The notes: generated by a model from the letters alone, not told the origin. Counted from the stretch's first letter, positions 1-10,129 are shown. The stretch: DNA of 15,565 bases from Conidiobolus incongruus B7586 (GCA_000697335.1 JNEM01012274.1:1-15565); one strand, 5' to 3'. Made by a program: numbers and translations.

Positions 1-661
1 CAAACAAAAATGAACGGGCAGCACTGTCGAAAGTAGCAGGAATCAAAAACATTCCCATGTTTTTGGGGCCTTCATCCATCGAAGCAAAAGATGAAGCAGG
101 AGTTGAATTAGGGGAACCTTGAAAATTTCCAGTGGAATGCGCAAGTGTGCTTTGAATTTCGGCTTCAGTGGGAGGCTTGTAAAATATTAATTTGGCACCT
201 CTCAAGGTTACATAATAAAGTCTCCAACTTCGACCTAAAGAACTAGAAACACTGGAAGCATTAGTATCAGTTTTCTTATTCATATAACCTTCTTTGATGA
301 TTGCTGAAGTACCACCCGTACTACTAGTTTTACTACTGGAAGTTAATTTATGTAAAGTAGAATCATATAAAGAGGTATTAGAATCATCAATTTCATCGTG
401 GGTATCTAGGGTGCCATACGGAGAATTAGAACTATATACACAATCAATAGTATTTACAGAAGTATTGGAAAGTTTTCTGGGATATTGAAAATCCCTATCA
501 TGAGAAGCGTTGTCATAAGATTTGGAATATTCTTGGGTACTCTTGTTTTTTTGAAATAAATTGGAAATAGATTGACTGCTAAATATAGTATGGGGTCTCG
601 AGGCGGTGTTGGTAGTTCTTCCTGGATTACGAAATCTAACACCTTCTTTTTCAGAGGACAT
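1..661 (-). CDS. PH-domain protein, N-terminal part (runs off left edge)
   Basis: The frame is open from an ATG at 661 to the window edge (220 residues) and has no intron here. The ATG is the first Met after an in-frame upstream stop. Residues 1-118 are low-complexity, rich in Ser, Thr and Asn, and look disordered. From about residue 121 the sequence fits the first strands of a pleckstrin-homology fold: IKEGYMNKKT, then RSWRLYYVTLRG, then AKLIFYKPP. A Ser/Pro-rich stretch (about 165-200) follows, probably a loop inserted in the domain. Fungal proteins with this style of PH domain are often small-GTPase regulators acting at membranes, but the part that would decide this lies outside the window, so no family is assigned. 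The PH call is from strand pattern only. The neighbouring gene AspRS is over 3 kb upstream. Confidence 0.75.
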   Translation of the reverse strand, partial: MSSEKEGVRFRNPGRTTNTASRPHTIFSSQSISNLFQKNKSTQEYSKSYDNASHDRDFQYPRKLSNTSVNTIDCVYSSNSPYGTLDTHDEIDDSNTSLYDSTLHKLTSSSKTSSTGGTSAIIKEGYMNKKTDTNASSVSSSLGRSWRLYYVTLRGAKLIFYKPPTEAEIQSTLAHSTGNFQGSPNSTPASSFASMDEGPKNMGMFLIPATFDSAARSFLF

Positions 662-2185
662 TGGATAATAGAAGAAATTTGAATGTTGGATTGAGAATTA
701 GTGCGAATAGTAAAATGGATAAATGAATTAACAATCCTTATATCGATATTCAAAAAATAAAACTCTATTAAGACAGCATAAAATAAAATTTAGCTGGAGA
801 AGGGAATATTGGATGTTGTGTTATTGTTATTGAGCTGTTATTATTTACTTGTTTTGTAAATATTAAATTGAGTTGAATAGTTAAGTTCAATTTGTGATAG
901 GAAATGACTAAATTACTCAAACTAAAATATGGTTTGAATTCTCTCCGATCATCCCACAATCCATTTAGTAAATGTATTCCTTGGAGAAATAATCTCACAG
1001 CCGCACAATCTAAATCACTCATCTGTACTACTTTCAGTACTCGTATTCATGGTGACTGGTAAATTATTCCAGTGTGGATAATTGCTATGTAAATGATGAC
1101 TACGCGTAAGATTAATGATCTAGTTTTGAGTCTAGCATTGATAACTGCTATCTTCTAGATATAGTAAAATAACAATTATTTATCAATTTATTTATTTATT
1201 TGTGCCTGTTCATTAAATTTGATTTGTTATTGTTACAGAGATCCCTTATTAATTGGCCAAACCATTTATCAAAATTATTTAAAGGATCAATTAGGAACTA
1301 TGAAATAAATTCAATTTAATTGTAAATTTATTTAAATTAGCTCAAGTACTTAAAACCAATCAATTCACTTTTTTCGTTTAATCAGTCTAATATCAAGAAT
1401 GATCACATTCATATTTTTCCATGCATCCACTATTACTCTTGTCAAATTTTACTATTATATATCATTAAAAATATCATTCAAACTTATATATAAATATCAA
1501 ATCAGTATAGCATTGTGTTTAAAATAGCACTTCTAAAATAAAAGACTATAACACTAAGGAATAGTTGAATCTATTAATAGTATCTCTTTATCCATTAAAA
1601 CAAATTAATTTAACATATTTTAATGCATGACAATAATCAAGGATAAATTCTGTAACCTTTAATAAATTATTTATAAAATTATAGGAATTATTAACCATAA
1701 TATAAGTCATTTGCCACCTAATTTATGTTAAATATGGATCAAATTGCTCTTATAAATATTTTTCTATAAATAGTTTTTTGATCTATCAAATGTTATTGGA
1801 TAAAATGGGACAGCAAATATATTAGTAACATGCAAAATAAACTAATTATCTGCCCTACCAACTTGAAACAAACTTTTTATATATAGCATCAAATTATGAA
1901 TAAATTATAATTTTAATTATATTATTTTCGCCAAATACTGGTTACAATGATATTAATAAAATATTATTTTTCTAAGCATATTATTGAAATATAAAGAAAA
2001 TTAAATGCCATAGTATCCAATTAAGCCAACACCAAAAATCAATCATAATGTTATTAATTCTTCATGAATGAATAGAATTTTTTTGACTTAGGAAAATAAT
2101 TCATATTTTAAGTATAAATTTTCCAAATCGAGTAAAAATTTTGACTCTTTTCAATATCTAAAGTGTCCTTGTTTATATATTGAAG

Positions 2186-2225
<40 letters not shown>

Positions 2226-3794
2226 AATGCATTAATATTAACAATACTCAACTTATTATCATATAAATCGATCTGAATTGAGGTAATTTAATATTCATCT
2301 CATGTTAATAAGAAAATTGATTAGAACCTATTTCAACTAAGTATCATACGAAATAAAAATTGAGTATAAATTCAATGTTAAAATTTATAATTACATAAAT
2401 AATATCTGATGATTAAATATCAAAAATTAAAAAATATCAATACCGCTATAACAAAATATACCGAGCATATTTTTAATGACGTATTTTCACAGTCATTTTT
2501 TCAATATATCTTTTATTCTCCAGTATTTAATTAATTTCTCCTAATTAGGTATTTATGAAATTAATTTGGTATTTGAGATTGTAAAAAAAGGAGAATAAGG
2601 ATGAAGATTATACAATTAATCATCATTTATAACAATCATGTAAATTATTCATTATCAAATGTTTCATACTTTAACAATATATTTTATGGAAATATATCAG
2701 TTTTTTAATTTAATAATTATAAAAAGCTTCATTCAACTCTATATGATAAATTTGACATTCCTTGTGAATGTGAATTGAAAAAAAAATTAACATGAATATG
2801 AGATAAATGATGTATATTATATGGCTTAAAAATAATCAATAATATATACATTGTTTAACGAATATATAAGCCTTATACTATACGAATTTTTAGAGCTGTT
2901 ATAGAGATTAATATATAGTAATTTCATAATATTTTATTGATGAAATTAGAATTGAATAGTGGTAAATTGTTAAACCTACATTGAATATAATCAAGCATAT
3001 TATAAAAAATTCAGGATTAAATACATGATCCAGTATTAAAATTCTCAAAATCTAATAGGATTTTTATAATTTTATTAATATTTATAAAATCCATATCCTT
3101 GAGTTTAAAAAGATTCGTTAAGAAAATGTTCAGAAAAAATTTTTTAAAATCATACCCCCAATTTTATAATTTATTTGATATTATTTTAAAATTCTTGGCA
3201 AAACAATTCCTTAAATTATAATCAAAAATGTTTTTTATCCTAATTGATATAGTAATATCAACTTACATTTTATAATCTAAATTTTTGATAATAATTTTGA
3301 ATTTACTATTGAATAGAATTACTAATATTAACCTAATAATACATTTGTAATCATTTTGAATTTAAGAGGTATTATCAATTCATTGATAAAATTTAATAAT
3401 AAATATTATTATATCTGTTTAAGTAAACTTTTAACACGGAAATTTTAATATCATGATGTTGATATATAAATCAAAAAAGTGAACTGTTGAAAAATATTCT
3501 GGAATTGAGAATAAATTAAAAATACAGTATTTTATTAAAATTCTAGATTTATTTATATGATAATAATATCATATTCAATAAGATTTTACTTATTCAAATA
3601 AACACTAGTAAACTATTTAAATTAGTGACAATTTTTGAAAATATCCAGAGTAATATAAAATATTATAGAAAGTATAAAGAAAATAAAAAATATAAGTTCA
3701 AATCAGAACTAAACTATATTGAAATGGTCATCTTGAACCAAAATTTAATGAAGAATGAATATTAGGTAATTAAATATACTATTTATATATCTAT
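662..3794. other. long AT-rich intergenic region
   Basis: About 3.1 kb separates the PH-domain gene start from the AspRS stop codon. From about 1150 onward the sequence is strongly AT-rich, with stops in every frame, short A and T runs and one TA microsatellite. The part nearest the PH gene (about 900-1140) is slightly richer in G and C and contains a doubtful 84-codon open frame, so it may be promoter, 5' UTR or an upstream exon. I recognise no tRNA, snRNA, transposon ends or coding exon in 1150-3794. Confidence 0.6.
2191..2220. repeat. (TA)15 microsatellite
   Basis: An uninterrupted run of fifteen TA units lies in the AT-rich spacer and continues imperfectly for a few bases on each side. 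It is a simple tandem repeat, probably length-variable between isolates. Confidence 0.95.
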
Positions 3795-5747
3795 TTAAGG
3801 CTCCAAGCGCTTAGGATCACGAGGGAACATAGAAGTACGACGGATATTGCCCAAATTGAGATAGAGCATAATAACACGTTCTAAACCAATACCACCACCA
3901 GCGTGAGGGGGAGCACCGTGCTTAAAGGCATTGACGTAACCTTCGATAGACTTGGGATCAACACCATGTTCAGCAGCTCTTTGTAAGAGGAGTTTGACGT
4001 CGTGGATACGCTGAGCACCAGACATGATTTCTTCACCTCTCATGAAGAAGTCATAAGAGTTGGAGTAGTTAGGGTTTTCAGGATCAGGCATGGTGTAGAA
4101 GGGACGAACAGCGAGAGGGAATTTATCCAACATGAAGAAATCGGTGTTGTATTTCTCCTTGACCAATTTACCCAAGAAGCGTTCGTTGGCAGTAGACAAA
4201 TCATCGTAATCGCCAATTTCAACACCGTTTTCTCTGAGGAGGGCAATAGCATCGGCGTATTTGAGACGGAGAGTCTTGGGCAAGAACTTGAAGTCTTCGA
4301 AGGGATATTGTTGCTTGATGACAGCAATTTCTTTGGCGCATTCAGTTTGTAAGCGAGTGAATAAGTCAACGAAGAGCTCATCGAAGAGATCTAAGACTTC
4401 GTGGTAATGTTCTTCGAAGGCCATTTCCATATCCATACCTACGAATTCAGTCATGTGACGATGGGTGTTGGAGTCTTCAGCACGGAAAACAGGACCAATT
4501 TCGAAAACTCTTTCAAAGTCGGAACAGACACACATTTGCTTGTAAAGTTGAGGAGATTGGGCCAAAAAAGCATTGGTCTTGAAGTAGTTCAACTTGAAAA
4601 CATTGGCACCACCTTCACTAGCAGTACTGATAAGCTTGGGAGTGTGGATTTCGACAAAGTTTTGCTTGTAGAGGAAATCACGGAAGAAGCGACCGACAGC
4701 AGATTGAACGCGGAAAATGGCTTGGTTGGTGACAGTACGGAGATCAACGGTACGATTGTCCAATCTGGTGTCCAAGTTAACTCTGACATACTGAGCATTT
4801 TCATCTTCGAAGTCAGTTTCGGGACGAGAAGCATCTTGTAAAGTGAAAGGAAGTAATTCAGTAGAACCATTGAGGGTATAGAGCTTAACAAATGTTAGAT
4901 AAGACAATGAATATATGACATGCTATATTTACCTTGGTGATCTTGAGTTCAGCATCTTGGACAGAGCAGCTCTTGACAGGTTCAACAGGAGCAACAACTG
5001 TAGCATGAACGAGAATAATGCTTTCAGGTTGGATACTATGCAAAAATTTAATTTCTTCAAGATAATATCATAAGATCAAAATTACCTTTGAGCATATTTC
5101 AACATTTGTTTGCTGACATTGGAATCGTCAACTGCAACAACAGCTTGGATGGTGTTAAAGTTTTGACGAATAGTGAAAAAACATAATTTGGCACCTAAAG
5201 TAGACTATAAGCAACAATAAAAATACATAGTATCGGTATATTTACCAGTGGGACGAGATAATAAAACACGGCCTCTGAGCCATAAAGTCTCACCAATGCG
5301 ACTGGCAGAGATATTTTCGATTTTTTCTCTTTTTTGACCTGTTTTTTGTTTTAATATAATTTTTTAATTTTATCAATTCAATCTTACCTTCTCTGGATTG
5401 GGATTGATTCAAAGGTAAAACACCATAATTGTCAGCAGCAAAATCCTATAACATTTCAAATAAGTATTTAGATCTATAAGTTTTAGTAAATTAATTTACA
5501 TTGGCAGCAGCGGCTTCGCGAGCAGCTTGTTCAGCAGCTCTGCGTTCAGCATCCTTAGCTTTTCTTTCAGCCTTCAAGCGTTCTTTTTCCAATTTTTTAA
5601 GAGCGCTCTTAGATAAAGGTTGACCATCCTCACTAAGAAACGTCAGCAAAAATAAATTGATAAAATAATCAAATATTACCCTAAAACGACCTCTTTAACT
5701 TCTTGAGTGATTTGTTCAACTTGGGATTTTTCTTGTTCAGATGGCAT
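3795..5747 (-). CDS. DPS1: cytosolic aspartyl-tRNA synthetase (7 exons)
   Basis: This class IIb enzyme charges tRNA-Asp with aspartate in the cytosol. Exons, all in phase: 5747-5680, 5632-5500, 5445-5388, 5338-5246, 5194-5086, 5035-4933, 4883-3795; the introns are about 47-54 nt GT-AG. The product is 550 aa, close to the usual length for fungal cytosolic AspRS. Residues about 27-67 form a Lys/Ala-rich helix ([15 protein letters not shown]) like the tRNA-binding N-terminal extension of yeast AspRS. Residues about 90-185 are the OB-fold anticodon-binding domain. The catalytic core shows motif 1 (about 254-271), the SEGG flipping loop, QSPQLYKQ (about 297-304), motif 2 with FRAE (321-324) and motif 3 with GLER (521-524), and it ends in the family's typical FPRDPKRL tail. 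The large last exon is clearly less AT-rich than its surroundings, as expected of a highly expressed gene. It is divergent from the 65K gene. Gene symbol is by yeast homology. Confidence 0.97.
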
Positions 5748-5995
5748 TTTCAATAATTAATCTAATCCAATTTATTGATTATATTAAACAGTTTAAATAC
5801 TAAATTTTCAATCTATAATTTATGTAGTATGAATTAATGTGATGGATTAGTGGGAAATTTGGGAATTGATGTTGTGATAATCACTTTTAAGGCTGCATTC
5901 CCATAAACAGAATTGGCATTCAATAATATAAATATTAGTGATTAAATGGAAACCTTGTTGTATCATCATTCTACAGTCTAAATCAATTAAATACA
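5748..5995. promoter_or_regulatory. shared divergent promoter region, AspRS / U11-U12-65K
   Basis: This 248-bp gap lies between two start codons facing away from each other, so it must hold both core promoters and both 5' leaders unless upstream non-coding exons exist. A CCAAT pentamer sits near 5767, about 20 bp from the AspRS start, and a less AT-rich block lies around 5840-5920. Neither is proof of function. The role is inferred from gene orientation. Confidence 0.5.
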
Positions 5996-7112
5996 ATGAA
6001 TCCATTCAATAATAACACCTTTCCTCCTCCTCCAGTCCCTCCGCCATTCTTTCCACCACCAATACCAGCTATGGTATATTCATCAATACATATATATGTA
6101 TGCTTTAATTAACACATATCGTATATAGACCCAAAAAGTGACATTATATGTCAAAAATCTGCCTAACATTAGTAAAGAAGAAATAGTCAATTATTTTCTA
6201 TGGTTAGGCGCATTTGATATTCGATTAATGGATAGTAAAAAAATGGTACAAACTATTGATCAATGAATATACACAATATATTTATCATCATATAAATCAC
6301 TATCCCAAACCATGTATTAACCAGCAAAATATAAAATTAGAAAAACTCAGGATTTGTAGATTTTCCAGATATGATAATCGCTCAGAATGCTATTCAATAT
6401 TTAGAAAATAATATTTGGCATGGAAACAGAGTTAAAGCAAGTATCTCAAAATCTAATTTGAACCAATCTGATAATAATCAAATTATTCAATCAGAGTAAA
6501 TATTACAAGAATTCATAGCCTATTAATAACTAATTATAATTAGTACTTGGAAAATATCACAGATGAAGTCTATCGAATCTAAGTTTGAACCTGATGATAT
6601 ATCTAAATTTGAGCCTATATCATCAAAATTAGGGTAATCTCTTTAAATATTAAATATAATTGAATTGCTTATGAATTCATCTAGGATCAACTATCCGAGT
6701 AATCCGGATTTAAAGTACAAATACCCTGATCCAACACCCCGAACTCTTGAAAATATCATCAATGCCATTGCATCAGTTCCCAAGCTATATACTCAAGTAT
6801 TACACTTAATGAATAAAATGAATTTACCTCCCCCTTTTGAAGGTTCTTTTCCTGCTCCTCCTACAGTAATTGAATTTTCTTAATTTTATAAATAATTATG
6901 ATTAATTTTTATTTTAGTTACAAACGAACAATGTACAATTACCCAGTAATATTCCTGGGGCAGACAATAATGAACAGTATGAAAAGGAATCAAGTACGGA
7001 TGAGTCTGAATTAGAAGTTGAAGAAGACGACGATGTAGCGACCAAAGTACCAATTCCTGATCGGATGAAAAGCTGGGCACCCGAAAGAAATGTCCAGTTC
7101 AAAAAATCATAA
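5996..7112 (+). CDS. RNPC3: U11/U12-65K-like minor-spliceosome protein (6 exons)
   Basis: In known homologues this protein bridges U11 and U12 snRNPs in the U12-type spliceosome. Exons, all in phase: 5996-6073, 6129-6245, 6341-6495, 6544-6633, 6685-6865, 6918-7112, giving about 271 aa. The N-terminus is proline-rich (PPPPVPPPFFPPPIP). One RRM follows at about residues 29-101, with RNP2-like LYVKNL and RNP1-like GFVDF; its spacing fits the N-terminal RRM of 65K. The best family marker is in exon 5: a YPDPTPRTLENI stretch, then VPKLYTQVLHLMNKMNLPPPF, shared almost word for word by plant and animal 65K proteins. The tail is acidic (ESELEVEEDDD-like). The C-terminal U12-binding RRM of human RNPC3 (517 aa in total) is not encoded before LSm3. 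The second intron is the longest (95 nt) and its 3' end at 6340 is fixed by the RRM frame. Family assignment is strong; exact termini are inferred. Confidence 0.88.
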
Positions 7113-7113
7113 A

Positions 7114-7122
7114 ATATCCTTT
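7114..7122 (+). promoter_or_regulatory. U12-type 5' splice-site consensus just after the 65K stop codon
   Basis: ATATCCTTT, followed by more T (the CC is followed by seven T), begins two bases after the TAA at 7110-7112. This is the exact AT-type consensus recognised by U11 snRNA. In animals and plants the 65K gene carries U11-binding copies of this motif (the USSE) in its 3' UTR for feedback control through alternative splicing. Only one copy is visible here; known elements are tandem. The role is inference from position and family. Confidence 0.35.
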
Positions 7123-7260
7123 TTTTAAAATAATTCAAATTCATTTTATTTTCAAATCACAATAGGACTATTTTATCATTTTCCTATCATAATCATCAGG
7201 ACATCTTATATAATTATGTTATTTAATTATTGTATAGTTTTTATTTATGTTTTTGGTTTG

Positions 7261-7266
7261 AATAAA
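7261..7266 (+). terminator. possible poly(A) signal for the 65K gene
   Basis: An AATAAA hexamer lies about 150 nt after the 65K stop and 125 nt before the LSm3 start, in the right place to end the upstream transcript. The hexamer is cheap in such AT-rich DNA, so the support is weak. Confidence 0.35.
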
Positions 7267-7390
7267 TTCCAAAATTTGACGCAAAAATTTAAGCTAAATC
7301 AATCCCATAATAATTCTTTAAATATATTAATATATAGCTTATATTTTGTATCATCAAAAATCAATATTAACTCAATAAATTATAGTAAAA

Positions 7391-7851
7391 ATGGCAGATA
7401 AAAGTAACGGAAATCAAGAGAGAAGTTTAATCACTCAACCTTTAGATCTTGTTAGATTGAGTTTAGATGAAAGGATTTATGTTAAAATGAGAGGTGATAG
7501 AGAATTAAGAGGCATTTTACATGTAATTGATATCATATACATTTAATATTCAATAGTAATAAATATGTAAATTTTAGGCTTATGACCAACATATGAATAT
7601 GATTTTGGGTGAAGTTGAAGAAATTGCTACTATTGTCGATTTGGATAGCCCTAATCCTGAACAAGTTCAAGTATTTAAAAAAAATTAATATTTCAAAGAT
7701 GAAATTAACTTTTTAATTTATAGAAAGTATCAAGAAATATCGATATGATGTTTGTTAGGGGAGATGGTGTTATTCTTGTAATTTATTATTTATTATGTAA
7801 ATTTTCAATCACTAATTTTATTCTTAGGTTTCTCCACCGATGAAAGTTTAA
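7391..7851 (+). CDS. LSM3: LSm3, U6 snRNA-associated Sm-like protein (4 exons)
   Basis: LSm3 is one subunit of the heptameric LSm2-8 ring, which binds the U6 3' end in the nucleus, and of the cytoplasmic LSm1-7 mRNA-decay ring. Exons in phase: 7391-7522, 7578-7670, 7724-7777, 7828-7851; the introns are 50-55 nt. The product is 100 aa, the usual size. The Sm1 motif covers residues about 18-56, with the RNA-contacting DQHMN at 47-51. The Sm2 motif is near 79-97, with [13 protein letters not shown] and RGD at 87-89. The variable loop between them ([12 protein letters not shown]) is typical of LSm3 rather than other LSm proteins. The first Met is followed by a short hydrophilic leader that leads straight into the fold. 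It lies in tandem 278 bp after the 65K gene, so two splicing genes share orientation here. Confidence 0.96.
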
Positions 7852-8578
7852 TATATTTATATTAATATTTCATTATATCATTAAAGTTAATTTGTAATTA
7901 TAATTTCCTAATTAATTTTTTCATCATTTTGCTTATATATTGATTTTTTTTTCAAAATATAGTATATTGTGATTTTTATTATTTAAAACAAAATATAATC
8001 GGTAAATACTTGATCAAGATATTTATAAATTATTTAAGATATATAACATTTATACTATCAATAAAATGAAAATATAAAAGTATGAAAAATTGATTATCTA
8101 CCAAACTCTTCGATGGGGTTCTATTATTTATAAGTTTTTAAAAATGATATTGGCTAATATGACCCAATTATTTTTCTATTTTATCAAATTCGAACTATAG
8201 TATTTAAAAAATCAATAATTAATATCAAAAAATCTTTTTCTGAAATAATTCTTTGATCGTATATATAGTTGGTATATCTCAGAATAATACTTTTAGCAGT
8301 AACAATTAAAATTTATATTAGATTTTAACCAAATTCTTATAAATTTTAGGATATTTGAACTCAGGTTACCCTAAAAGCAATATGACTATCTACAAATCAA
8401 AATATGTTTCTGTTTCAATAATAATGAAAGTATGAAATGTTATACAGGTTGTCAATTAATTCAAAAATTTAATTATGCTTAACAAAATATTTCAGTCAGA
8501 GTCAAGAGAGTAATACAAAAGTGAGAGAGAGTATCTACAATAACCAATTAAATTTTGAACTCTAGAATATTCTTACAA
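7852..8578. other. convergent intergenic region with no gene seen
   Basis: This 727-bp gap lies between the LSm3 and BRI3-like stop codons and should hold both 3' UTRs. It is AT-rich with frequent stops. A slightly GC-richer patch with GAGAGAGA-like sequence at about 8494-8545 is probably BRI3-like 3' UTR. No RNA gene or repeat was recognised. Confidence 0.6.
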
Positions 8579-8884
8579 TTAGTCAAATCGGCCACCACAT
8601 TTGAGACAGCGTTTTTCAGTGAGACATAAACAGCAGAGAATACCAATAGGGAAGAAGAATAGAGCACACAAAACACCTCCTAAGGTAAATTCAGTTGTAA
8701 ATGCATGTTCACCACCTCGAGCACAGGGGCCAGTTGCAACGTAGACGTAGCTGGTAGTGTGATATGGCTGGTTGTAAGTAGCACCATAGTTGGGTGCATT
8801 CATTTGAGCACGAGGAGGCTGGCTAGAGCTTTGAGATTCGTTATAGCTAGGGGGATTATTACTGGGATAGTTTTGGTTACCCAT
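8579..8884 (-). CDS. BRI3-like (brain protein I3 family) small membrane/zinc protein
   Basis: A single-exon 101-aa frame; its ATG is the first Met after an in-frame TAA two codons upstream. Residues 1-45 are disordered and rich in Pro, Asn, Gln, Ser and Tyr, with a PPSY motif at 11-14 that fits a PPxY ligand for WW domains of Rsp5/NEDD4-type ubiquitin ligases. A hydrophobic stretch at about 68-89, containing FFFPIGILCC, is followed by the CxxC pair of KRCLKCGGRF (C93 and C96). This matches the C-terminal half of the BRI3 family, which resides in endosome/lysosome membranes in animals. The usual first CPxC pair is changed: only C54 (GPCARGG) and H60 are near. Function in fungi is unknown to me. 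It converges with LSm3. Confidence 0.8.
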   Translation of the reverse strand: MGNQNYPSNNPPSYNESQSSSQPPRAQMNAPNYGATYNQPYHTTSYVYVATGPCARGGEHAFTTEFTLGGVLCALFFFPIGILCCLCLTEKRCLKCGGRFD

Positions 8885-9540
8885 ATCTTATTTAGTAATA
8901 TTTACAATAATAGTTTAATTGAAATCGAAGAGCAGTACTCATAGTTTATTTAAATACTAATTTAATATTCATTTTATCAATATTTCCGTTCCTCAATATT
9001 TGAGTAAATTTTACCAAAACCCTAATTTGTTCAAAATTCCGCGTATTATACATGATATCATCAATATCAGTCAGAGTTTTAACACTTTTAGGATTATGAT
9101 TGGTGGTTTTCTCTCATTACTAAATTTTATATGGCTATTTGACAAATTTCCGCAGAAGTTTTGCTAGTTTATTACTAATAAAAGGTATGAATACTTTAAA
9201 ATCAATTATGTCAGATTTTGAAACCATATTGGCGCATGAAAAATCATAAAAGTTGATCAAGATATTCAAGATCTAAAATATACTGAGTAAAACATTATTT
9301 TTATTAATTTATTTAATCAAAATCATTATATAAAAATTCGATTAAAATTCAAAATTTTTGGCATTTATTTTTTGAATTTAATGGATATGATAATCATAAG
9401 ATTTTTATCTGGCAGTTTAATGAAGTAAGATATTTTTTTATTATATTAAGACATCAATATTATTTCCATGATTCCTTGAATAGTTTAAAAAATCAATAAT
9501 TGGTAATATAATCTTCAGCCTGTAATTCAATAACCCTAGT

Positions 9541-9557
9541 TTATTATTATTATTATT
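9541..9557. repeat. short (TTA)n microsatellite
   Basis: Five TTA units in the spacer upstream of the BRI3-like gene, directly after a CCCTAG motif. Simple repeat. Confidence 0.85.
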
Positions 9558-10053
9558 CATTCTTTGATATTCACATAATATCTAGGACCAATCACATTAC
9601 TTAGTATCCAAATTTAGCTGAATACTCATTTGTCAAAATTCCACTTTGGTTCAAAAAAAATGAAGTATATTAATTGAATTTTTCAATTCAACTACAATAT
9701 CATTGAAATATTGAGTTATATACTAAAAATATTCGATGGTGATTGCTTTACTTTTATTATAATAGTTTTAATAACGCCGTGAATATTTTTAAACGATGCA
9801 AATTTTGAAAAATTAGATACACGTTTTTCAAGTTATATTGAGAATTGATTAAATTTATGAAATTTTCTAAACAATTTATAGTTTCACAAATTTTTATATC
9901 AAATTTAAGAGTATGAAATTAAAAATATAATAGCGGGTGAGAGAGTAAAGAGTCTTCCATTATTAACTTTTATGTTAAATCTTTAAGTTCAATTGCCGTC
10001 TTCATGATACCGAATTTGGTGTCTGCCTACACATTCAAAATACATATGAAAAT

Positions 10054-10071
10054 ATTATTATTATTATTATT
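10054..10071. repeat. (ATT)6 microsatellite
   Basis: Six uninterrupted ATT units lie in the spacer. In one plus-strand frame they would read as poly-Ile at the end of an open stretch, which argues they lie in an intron or non-coding DNA. Confidence 0.9.
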
Positions 10072-10129
10072 TATGTGTTTTAGTATCAATATCATAAATC
10101 ATCTTCATTTACACTATAGAATTTTCTGA

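Noticed and set aside
294-753. Open frames in other readings across the PH-domain gene, including a minus frame with an ATG at 753
   Set aside because: The PH strand pattern lies only in the frame starting at 661; the others give low-quality sequence.
1085-1150. Box C-like ATGATGA suggesting a C/D snoRNA
   Set aside because: No matching D box (CTGA) or terminal stem was found at a suitable distance.
4002-4841. Long plus-strand open frames and a second minus frame inside the AspRS locus
   Set aside because: They overlap the well-supported catalytic exon of AspRS, show no family motifs, and owe their length to the less AT-rich codon use of the real gene.
5195-5205. Upstream acceptor (TATAG) for the fourth AspRS intron
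   Set aside because: Using it adds 10 nt and breaks the frame; the TTTAG at 5195 restores the conserved beta-strand sequence.
6886-7144. Two minus-strand open frames opposite the last 65K exon
   Set aside because: They are antisense to a spliced, in-phase exon encoding the acidic tail and have no recognisable features.
7114-7200. A genuine U12-type intron (ATATCCTTT to CAG) in the 65K 3' UTR
   Set aside because: The 5' end is perfect, but the would-be branch site near 7191 (TTCCTATCA) matches the TTCCTTAAC consensus poorly. The motif is better reported as a possible enhancer.
7216-7401. Plus-strand 61-codon frame ahead of LSm3
   Set aside because: Asn/Ile/Tyr-rich sequence typical of AT-rich spacer. 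It overlaps the LSm3 start in another frame.
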